Below are positions 58,314 to 64,000 of a stretch of DNA of 64,000 nucleotides, piece by piece (position 1 is the first letter of the stretch; the number at the start of each line of letters is the position of its first letter). The position numbers and the translations under genes were made by a program. The DNA is from Pseudomonadota bacterium (GTDB lineage Bacteria > Pseudomonadota > Gammaproteobacteria > Steroidobacterales > Steroidobacteraceae): NCBI GenBank assembly GCA_021808195.1, contig JAKBCE010000004.1, forward strand, positions 124,001 through 188,000, read 5' to 3'. The notes beneath the pieces are model-generated. The model was given only the letters and a program-made list of their open reading frames with translations. It made no database searches and was not told where the DNA came from.

Positions 58314-59547
58314 CGGTGCCTCCCTGAATCATGGAAAGCGCCGATTGCATAGCACTCTGCGGCGCCTCAGCACGCAGGCGCTCCAGAAGTTCGTCCGCAC
58401 GCGCCCCCGCAGGCAACTTGTCCCGCAACTCGCCCAATATCAGTTCCAAGTTGGCAGCTAGGGTTTCGGGCGGAAGGTCAAGAATTTTCTGCGAGATAAT
58501 CCCGGCCGTGCCGGCCTCCATGGCGCCTGTAGCAACGGATGGCGTGGTCGCAAGAGTAATGCGTTCGATCCAAATGTCGTCCGAGACAGCGGCGGCCGCG
58601 GCGAGGATGTCCTCGCGCAGACCCTGCAGATTCATAGGGATCACGTCTGGCAAAGAGCATTCGCCAGAAAATCTTACACGCACGGCAACCGCTCGTCCTT
58701 CGGCCTCGCGAATCGCGCTCCTGAGATGTTCTCGGGTGCGAGCCACAAGCTCAGCGCGGCTGGCGCACTCGGAAATGTCAATTTCCGCGACGCTCCAACG
58801 GCAGACATCGAGCGCGCGATGCTCCAGGCCGACGACCTCTTTGTCCTCGACAGTGACGAGGAAGGCACCTTTAGGACCGGTCTCACGGATGTTCCGACCC
58901 TGTAAGTTTCCGGGATAGGCCACATACGGCCGCTCGCTAAGCAGTGCGCTGGAATGAACATGGCCCAGTGCCCAGTAGTGGTAACCGTGGTTGACCAATT
59001 CTTCGAGCGAGCACGGCGCGTAAGGCGCGTGATATGCCTCGCGCCCTTGGCAAGCCGTATGGAGGATTCCGACGTTGAACAGGCCTGGTTCGGCTGCCGG
59101 ATAATTCCGGGCAAGGTTCTCCCGCACATCTTCTTGCGGGAAGCTGCGCGCATGGATCACTGCCCCCACATCAGGGAGGCGGATGGATTCAGCCTTTCTC
59201 TTGGAAAACACGTAGACGCCGTCAGCAAATTTCAGTTTGTCCATAAAGCCGTTTGCGGCATCGTGGTTGCCCAGGGCAATGAACACCTCGATCCCCGCCT
59301 CGGAAAGGCGGCGCATGCGCGAAACGAAATAAAGGCCAGTCTTGATGTTGCGCAACTCGCCGTCGAAGATGTCTCCGGCGAGGATGACGAACCGGCATTC
59401 CTCGGCAATAGCGGTATCGACGAGCTGGTCGAGGGCACGCCGTGACGCATCCTCGATGCGTTCAGCGAGGTCCGCGGATTTAGCGGCCAGCCCCAGCAAA
59501 GGGCTGTCGAGGTGTAAGTCGGCGGCGTGCAGAAATTTGAAATTCAC
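58303..59547 (-). CDS. YhaO-like DNA exonuclease (Mre11/SbcD-type)
   Basis: This 414-residue metallophosphoesterase has the complete set of metal ligands: FLHAADLHLDSPL, VILAGDIFDGE, FIALGNHDAANG, GILHTACQG and YWALGHVHSS. It is the nuclease half of the YhaN-YhaO pair, equivalent to Mre11/SbcD, acting on DNA ends in a manganese-dependent way. The residues after about 270 form a capping and ATPase-binding region. The start at 59547 (MNFKFLHAADLHLD) is unambiguous by homology. Confidence 0.9.
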   Translation of the reverse strand: MNFKFLHAADLHLDSPLLGLAAKSADLAERIEDASRRALDQLVDTAIAEECRFVILAGDIFDGELRNIKTGLYFVSRMRRLSEAGIEVFIALGNHDAANGFMDKLKFADGVYVFSKRKAESIRLPDVGAVIHARSFPQEDVRENLARNYPAAEPGLFNVGILHTACQGREAYHAPYAPCSLEELVNHGYHYWALGHVHSSALLSERPYVAYPGNLQGRNIRETGPKGAFLVTVEDKEVVGLEHRALDVCRWSVAEIDISECASRAELVARTREHLRSAIREAEGRAVAVRVRFSGECSLPDVIPMNLQGLREDILAAAAAVSDDIWIERITLATTPSVATGAMEAGTAGIISQKILDLPPETLAANLELILGELRDKLPAGARADELLERLRAEAPQSAMQSALSMIQGGTDAN

Positions 59548-60120
59548 GTGCTTACCCCCTCTGGAATTTCACTGAACCGAGGTCGATGCCCAGCATCCCT
59601 GCGACTGAGTCGACTGGGCCGCCTCCAGCGCACCTGCATGTAACCGTCCACATCAGGGTATCCCAATCGAGCGGTTGATGGCCGCCCAATACGTCCACCT
59701 TGCCAGGGCCGTTGCGCTGGGCTGCTGTTTCGGCGCTGGGACCATGGTCTTGGAGCTGTAGATTTGGCCTTACTGGTTTTGTCGCCGGCACGATCTGCAG
59801 CAACCTGGTCGTCACTCCACGGATCTGCCTCGATAACCCCGCTTCGGCCGCTGATGTAGTGCGAGCAGCAGGGTAGTTGCGGGTGCCGATCGAAGGCCAC
59901 CGCGAGAGGGTCTCGCCGTCGAAGGTCATTCGCCATTCAGTTGGCGTGAAGGGAGTGACTACTTCCTGGGCTTCCAAACACTCGAGATTGAGTAACGGGC
60001 GCGCGGCCACGGTCATTGCCGCGGCCGCACTCGTCCCGTGGGCGGGTCCATTCACGGTGTAAACCCTCGGTTCTGGCACATAGGCGTCCTTATACCGACC
60101 ATCGGTGTCAATCGGTGACA
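59544..60120 (-). pseudogene. Decayed DUF6527 gene with frameshift
   Basis: On the minus strand, reading through about 59940 gives EVVTPFTPTEWRMTFDGETL and then WPSIGTRNYP, the core of DUF6527 proteins as I recall them. The expected next motif CRSHYxI is found only after a one-base shift at about 59871: CCSHYIS, then VIEADPWSDDQVAADRAGDK. A single-base deletion therefore breaks the gene. The N-terminal cysteine cluster (CxCGCG) is also degraded to ECLEAQ. Boundaries are approximate. DUF6527 members are linked, from memory, to bacterial ubiquitin-like (Bub) operons. Confidence 0.55.
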
Positions 60121-60358
60121 CCGGAGCGCAGATACTCCGCAGCCTTGAATCGTGCGGCCTGCCCAGGGTCTCAACCCCCGTGCGGACCATCGCGCGCCTG
60201 TCGACTGACTACGGTTCCAAGGCTTATGAATTGAATGCCGGGAAAAAGAGCAGGCAGCTCAATGGCCTACGCGAACCGCAGACTTGACGGTATGGCACGG
60301 CTCGGCCGAGAATCCCTGTCCAAGCCCGCCGCAGACGGGCCAAGGACAACAGGAGACC

Positions 60359-61336
60359 GTGGACAAGTTCGATCGGATCTTCCACCTGCACGCCATTCTC
60401 TCCTCCCGCCGCACCGCGATCCCCTTGAAGGACTTGATGGCGCGCCTGGAGTGCTCGAAGTCCACGCTCCACCGTACGATCAACGCCCTCAAGGATTATC
60501 TGAACGCGCCTGTGGTGTATGACACGGGCGCGGGGGGCTACAGGTATGCGACGGACCCCCGGGGCGGGCGGTACGAATTGCCGGGCCTATGGTTTACGCC
60601 CACCGAGCTGCAGGCGCTCGCCGTGATGCAGGGGCTGCTCAAGGACATTGGGGGAGGCTTCCTACAGGAGCACCTGGGACCTATTGGAAAGCGGCTTGAG
60701 GAACTCACGAAGCATCAGCGGCTGAATCTCGGCGAGGCGGCCAGCCGCCTTCGCTTCCCTGCTCTGGGGGCGCGTCCGTCCGGCGAGGCGTTTCAGACGG
60801 TCGCCTCGGCGACATTGCAGCGCCGAAAGCTCTGGATCGAGTATCACGCCCGCAGTACCGATCAGCAATCAGAGCGGACCATCTCGCCCCAGCGTGTGAT
60901 CCATTACCGGGAGACTTGGTATCTGGACGCCTTGGATGAAGACCGGGACGCACTTCGGACCTTTTCGATCGACCGCATCCGCAAGGCGTCAGTCCTCGAG
61001 GAGGTGGCCCTCGATGTGCCCGAGGCGAAACTCAACGAGCACTTCGCGACGGCATATGGAATCTTCGGCGGCAAGGCCGACAAACTCGCCGTTCTGAGAT
61101 TCACTGCCGAACGCGCCAGGTGGGTAGCGGATGAGAATTGGCATCCGGACCAGCAGGGCAGATACCTAACCGACGGCAGCTACGAATTGAGCATTCCGTA
61201 CCGCGATGCCCGGGAGCTCGTAATGGACATAATGCGGCATGGGCGCACTGTTGAAGTCGTGTCTCCGCATGAACTGCGAGAAGAGCTACAGGAGGAGTTA
61301 GAGCACGCACTCGTGCGCTACCGCGCGAACCCCTAG
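60359..61336 (+). CDS. WYL domain transcriptional regulator
   Basis: This 325-residue protein has an N-terminal winged helix-turn-helix (LMARLECSKSTLHRTINALKDYL, residues 26-48), a WYL domain with RETWYLDALDEDRDALRTFSIDRI (residues 182-205) and a C-terminal WCX extension. WYL regulators sense nucleic acid or nucleotide ligands and often repress defence systems (CapW, BrxR). The GTG start follows AGGAG. A possible promoter is TTGACG (60284-60289), 18 bp, GAGAAT (60308-60313). It lies 98 bp before the nuclease-helicase gene on the same strand and may control it. Confidence 0.9.
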   Translation: MDKFDRIFHLHAILSSRRTAIPLKDLMARLECSKSTLHRTINALKDYLNAPVVYDTGAGGYRYATDPRGGRYELPGLWFTPTELQALAVMQGLLKDIGGGFLQEHLGPIGKRLEELTKHQRLNLGEAASRLRFPALGARPSGEAFQTVASATLQRRKLWIEYHARSTDQQSERTISPQRVIHYRETWYLDALDEDRDALRTFSIDRIRKASVLEEVALDVPEAKLNEHFATAYGIFGGKADKLAVLRFTAERARWVADENWHPDQQGRYLTDGSYELSIPYRDARELVMDIMRHGRTVEVVSPHELREELQEELEHALVRYRANP

Positions 61337-61434
61337 CTCGAGTTGCTGCGCATGAGGGCAACCACGGTGTCATGGTTTGACACCGCGAGGTGATGCAATG
61401 ACGGAGTCAAGGTGCATCAGAAGGCGATGTGGAA

Positions 61435-64000
61435 ATGTACAGGTCAAATGGGAAGCTCCTGTTTTCGGCGTCAGACCTGGTCGGCTTTCTCGAGTGCGAG
61501 CACTTCACCTCGTTACAGCTGACCGATCTCGAGACACCCCTTCCTCGGGCCGAGGACGATGCCGCGGCCGTGCTGGTTCAAGAGAAAGGTCACCAGCACG
61601 AGAGGCTGTACCTCGAGCAGCTGCAGAGATCTGGCGCGCGAGTGACAGACCTCTCGGCTCTCAGCGGAGATGTCCGGGGCCGCATCGCATGCACTCTGGA
61701 GGAAATGAGGGCGGGAGCCGACATTATCTACCAGGGGGCGCTGGGCTTCGACGACTTCATCGGCTACCCCGATTTCCTGCGCCGCGTGGAGGTGCCCTCC
61801 GAGCTCGGGCCCTTCAGCTATGAGGTAATCGACACCAAGCTTGCTACCTCAGTGCGCACGAAGTTCATCGTGCAACTCGCCTTCTACTCGGATTGCTTGG
61901 CCCGCGCCCAGGGCGTGCCTCCGGTCATGATGCACCTTGTCCTCGGCGACAGTCGAGAAGTCAGCCTCCGATTCGCGGACTACGCCAAGTACGTGGCTCA
62001 GCTGCGGAAGAGATTCGAAGAGCGCGTCCGGGCAGGTGTGCAGTCGACCTACCCTGACCCCTGTGCCTACTGCGATCAATGCAAGTGGCGGCAAGTGTGC
62101 GACGAGCGTCGGGTCGCAGATGACCACTTGTGTCAGGTGGCCAATATCACGCGCATTCAGATCAAGAAGCTTCAGGATGCCGGAATTCGCACCCTCGCCG
62201 CGCTGGGCTCGCTGAATAGGAACGCGCAAGTTCCAAAAATCAGCCGGGAAACCCTGGACCGCATCCGAAACCAGGCGCGCCTTCAGCTCGAAGCGCGAAC
62301 GACGGGTGCGCGAAAGGTGGAGCGGCTACCGGTCGAGGGTGATGAGCGGGGCTTTGCACGTCTGCCGCGACCGAGTCCATACGACCTCTTCTTCGACATG
62401 GAGGGTGATCCGTACGAGGAGAACGGGCTCGAATACCTCTTTGGCGTCTATTTTTTCGACGAGGGGAAGCCGCAGTTTCGCGCGTTCTGGGCACACTCGC
62501 GGGCTGAGGAGCGGCGCGCATTCGAAGAATTCATGAACTTCGCGGTGGAGCGCCTGGCGCGGTACCCCGACGCCCATATCTACCATTACGCTCACTACGA
62601 GCCGACCCATTTGCAGCGGCTGATGTCGCTGCACGGTACACAGGAAGCTGAGCTCGATAATCTTTTGCGCCGCCGCAAGTTTGTCGACCTGTACACCGTG
62701 GTGCGAGAGGCGATCCGCGTTTCCGAGCCGCGATACTCGATCAAGAACATCGAACACTTCTACTTGGAAGCACGCTCCGCGGAAGTCGTCGATGCCGGTG
62801 CGAGCATCGTCTACTACGAGCGCTGGAAGGAAACCCGCGATCCGCAGTACCTCAAAGCGATCGAGGCTTACAACCTGGACGACGTGCGATCAACCTACCA
62901 GCTTCGGGAATGGCTGCTCTCGCTTCGTCCGCCCGAATCCGCGTGGGCGGCGGATGGCGTCTCGAAAGATGGGGAGCCGGTTAAGCCAGGCGAGCTCACG
63001 AAGGCCGAACAGCGCCTCGTTCCCTATCGACGGGCACTCCTCGAGTCGCTCCCGGACGATCCTACACGCTGGGGTCGTGACGAGGAGTTTCGTGAGCTTA
63101 CGTACCACCTGCTCGACTTTCACCGGCGAGCGGATAAGCCGGCCTGGTGGGCTATGTTCAAGCGCATGGAGATGTCCCACGCGGAATTGCTCGAAGATCC
63201 GGAATGCCTGGCGGACCTTCGCCTCACGGATTCTCCAGTCCGGGACAAGCAATCCTTCGTCTGGACCTTCCAGTACCCCGAGCAGGAGACGAAGCTTCGG
63301 ACGGGAGTGCAGGCGACTCTAGCGAGCACCGGGGAAGGCCTCGGCAAGATAGAGGTCGACGAGGAGGCGCGCCGGGTCCGCATCAGGCGAGGGGTAAAGC
63401 GTGAGCCGCTTCCTGGGCAGATCAGTATCGGCCCAGGGCGACCGATCGGGGTAGAGAGCCTCGTCAACGCAGTATTCCGCTTTGCAGATTCCCTTCTGGC
63501 AGGCGTCAATCGCTACCCGGCAGCCGAAGCGTTTCTGCGCCGGGACCTCCCCAGGTTCAGGGGCGTTGCGGCTGGAACGCCAATAATCCCTAAAGGCGAG
63601 GCCACCAGTGCTCGAATCGCGGCCGCCATATCCGACCTGGATTGCAGCTATCTCTTCATCCAGGGCCCTCCCGGAGCCGGGAAAACTTATACCGGCTCGC
63701 ACGCTATCGTATCCCTGCTCCGGGCGGGGTTCAGGGTAGGCGTGTCATCCAATAGCCACAAGGCAATCAATAACCTCTTGCAGGAGGTCGAAAAAGTCGC
63801 CCTCGAGCAGTCACACGTGTTCCGCGGCGCCAAGAAGAGCAAGCCGGACGATCAGGAGTCGCTCATCAACGGCGCGTTCATCGAGGACGTCTTTGACAAC
63901 GCCGATATCAACCCGGATGCGCATCAGCTCATTGCGGGCACCGCATGGGTGTTCTCTGATCCCGCGCTTGATCAGAAGCTCGACTTCCTCTTCGTTGACG
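61435..64000 (+). CDS. TM0106-type RecB-like nuclease fused to SF1 helicase (3' end outside window)
   Basis: The frame is open for 855 codons to the window edge. Residues 1-230 are a RecB/Cas4-like PD-(D/E)XK nuclease: YEVIDTKLATS (Asp133, Lys135), the QLAFY motif, and an Fe-S cysteine set Cys21 plus Cys213-x2-Cys216-x5-Cys222, the spacing of AddB. Residues from about 315 form a DEDD-type nuclease (DLFFDMEGDP with Asp321 and Glu323). A helicase core follows, with Walker A GPPGAGKT at 744-751 and a Walker B Asp at the final codon (LDFLFVD). The start ATG at 61435 (GTG at 61429 possible) lies 98 bp after the WYL gene. Confidence 0.85.
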   Translation, partial: MYRSNGKLLFSASDLVGFLECEHFTSLQLTDLETPLPRAEDDAAAVLVQEKGHQHERLYLEQLQRSGARVTDLSALSGDVRGRIACTLEEMRAGADIIYQGALGFDDFIGYPDFLRRVEVPSELGPFSYEVIDTKLATSVRTKFIVQLAFYSDCLARAQGVPPVMMHLVLGDSREVSLRFADYAKYVAQLRKRFEERVRAGVQSTYPDPCAYCDQCKWRQVCDERRVADDHLCQVANITRIQIKKLQDAGIRTLAALGSLNRNAQVPKISRETLDRIRNQARLQLEARTTGARKVERLPVEGDERGFARLPRPSPYDLFFDMEGDPYEENGLEYLFGVYFFDEGKPQFRAFWAHSRAEERRAFEEFMNFAVERLARYPDAHIYHYAHYEPTHLQRLMSLHGTQEAELDNLLRRRKFVDLYTVVREAIRVSEPRYSIKNIEHFYLEARSAEVVDAGASIVYYERWKETRDPQYLKAIEAYNLDDVRSTYQLREWLLSLRPPESAWAADGVSKDGEPVKPGELTKAEQRLVPYRRALLESLPDDPTRWGRDEEFRELTYHLLDFHRRADKPAWWAMFKRMEMSHAELLEDPECLADLRLTDSPVRDKQSFVWTFQYPEQETKLRTGVQATLASTGEGLGKIEVDEEARRVRIRRGVKREPLPGQISIGPGRPIGVESLVNAVFRFADSLLAGVNRYPAAEAFLRRDLPRFRGVAAGTPIIPKGEATSARIAAAISDLDCSYLFIQGPPGAGKTYTGSHAIVSLLRAGFRVGVSSNSHKAINNLLQEVEKVALEQSHVFRGAKKSKPDDQESLINGAFIEDVFDNADINPDAHQLIAGTAWVFSDPALDQKLDFLFVD

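Larger units (their letters stand above)
54621..64000. mobile_element. Tn7-like element, glmS-proximal end and cargo (far end outside window)
   Basis: The element is inferred from its left boundary: a 5'-TGTGCGTC terminus exactly 25 bp past glmS, followed by four tandem TnsB-type repeats. The tract and the following genes appear richer in A+T than the flanking chromosome by eye. Cargo seen is yhaN-like, yhaO-like, a DUF6527 pseudogene, a WYL regulator and a nuclease-helicase. No tnsA, tnsB, tnsC or tnsD is present in the visible 9.4 kb. In Tn7 itself the right end is glmS-proximal and next to tnsA, so this element differs in gene layout, is non-autonomous, or has its tns genes at the other end. 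Confidence 0.6.

Overview
The window is one contiguous piece of a GC-rich gammaproteobacterial chromosome. The evidence is a complete atpIBEFHAGDC-glmU-glmS block, a glnA-ntrB-ntrC locus with NtrC sites and a sigma-54 promoter, a yibN-grxC-secB-gpsA operon, tatABC, the separate alpha and beta chains of glycyl-tRNA synthetase, and parAB next to rsmG. Gene order and composition suggest a Xanthomonadales/Nevskiales/Steroidobacterales-like lineage, but that placement is a guess. I saw no rRNA, tRNA, CRISPR array or insertion sequence.

Layout. 1-7 kb: end of a beta-propeller protein gene, a sedolisin peptidase, and the operon glyQ-glyS-plsC-phzF (minus strand). 7-12 kb: nitrogen control (glnA, a DUF4124 protein, ntrB, ntrC). 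12-21 kb: class 1 PyrD, small membrane and stress proteins, gpsA-secB-grxC-yibN, divergent envC, a DedA protein, a GMC oxidoreductase and hemD. 21-31 kb: the YbbA/YbbP transporter beside tesA, an exported methyltransferase, MFS and POT transporters, tatABC and dtd. 31-38.7 kb is envelope oriented: cytochrome c4, DegP/MucD, a metallo-beta-lactamase-fold hydrolase, an S9-type protein without its catalytic triad, and a PmrAB/QseBC-type two-component system. A perfect PmrA-type box lies upstream of degP. 38.7-54.6 kb: rsmG, an Lrp/leucine dehydrogenase pair, parAB, the ATP synthase operon, glmU, a CHAD protein and glmS.

The most interesting part begins after glmS. Exactly 25 bp past the glmS stop codon a sequence starts with TGT and runs into four AT-rich repeats with exact 20-bp periodicity. 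This is the position and architecture of the glmS-proximal end of a Tn7-family element, with tandem TnsB-type sites. The following 9.4 kb, which runs off the window, holds candidate cargo: a Rad50/Mre11-like pair (YhaN/YhaO), a frameshifted DUF6527 gene (a family I recall from bacterial ubiquitin-like conjugation operons), a WYL regulator, and a large protein joining an Fe-S RecB-like nuclease, a DEDD-type nuclease and an SF1 helicase. No tns genes are visible, so they must lie beyond position 64000 or be missing. The cargo looks like a DNA-processing, possibly anti-phage, module.

A second pattern is regulatory. Every convergent gene junction with room for it carries a GC-rich palindrome or hairpin without a U-tract, suggesting that these serve as 3' ends or two-way transcription barriers in this genome.
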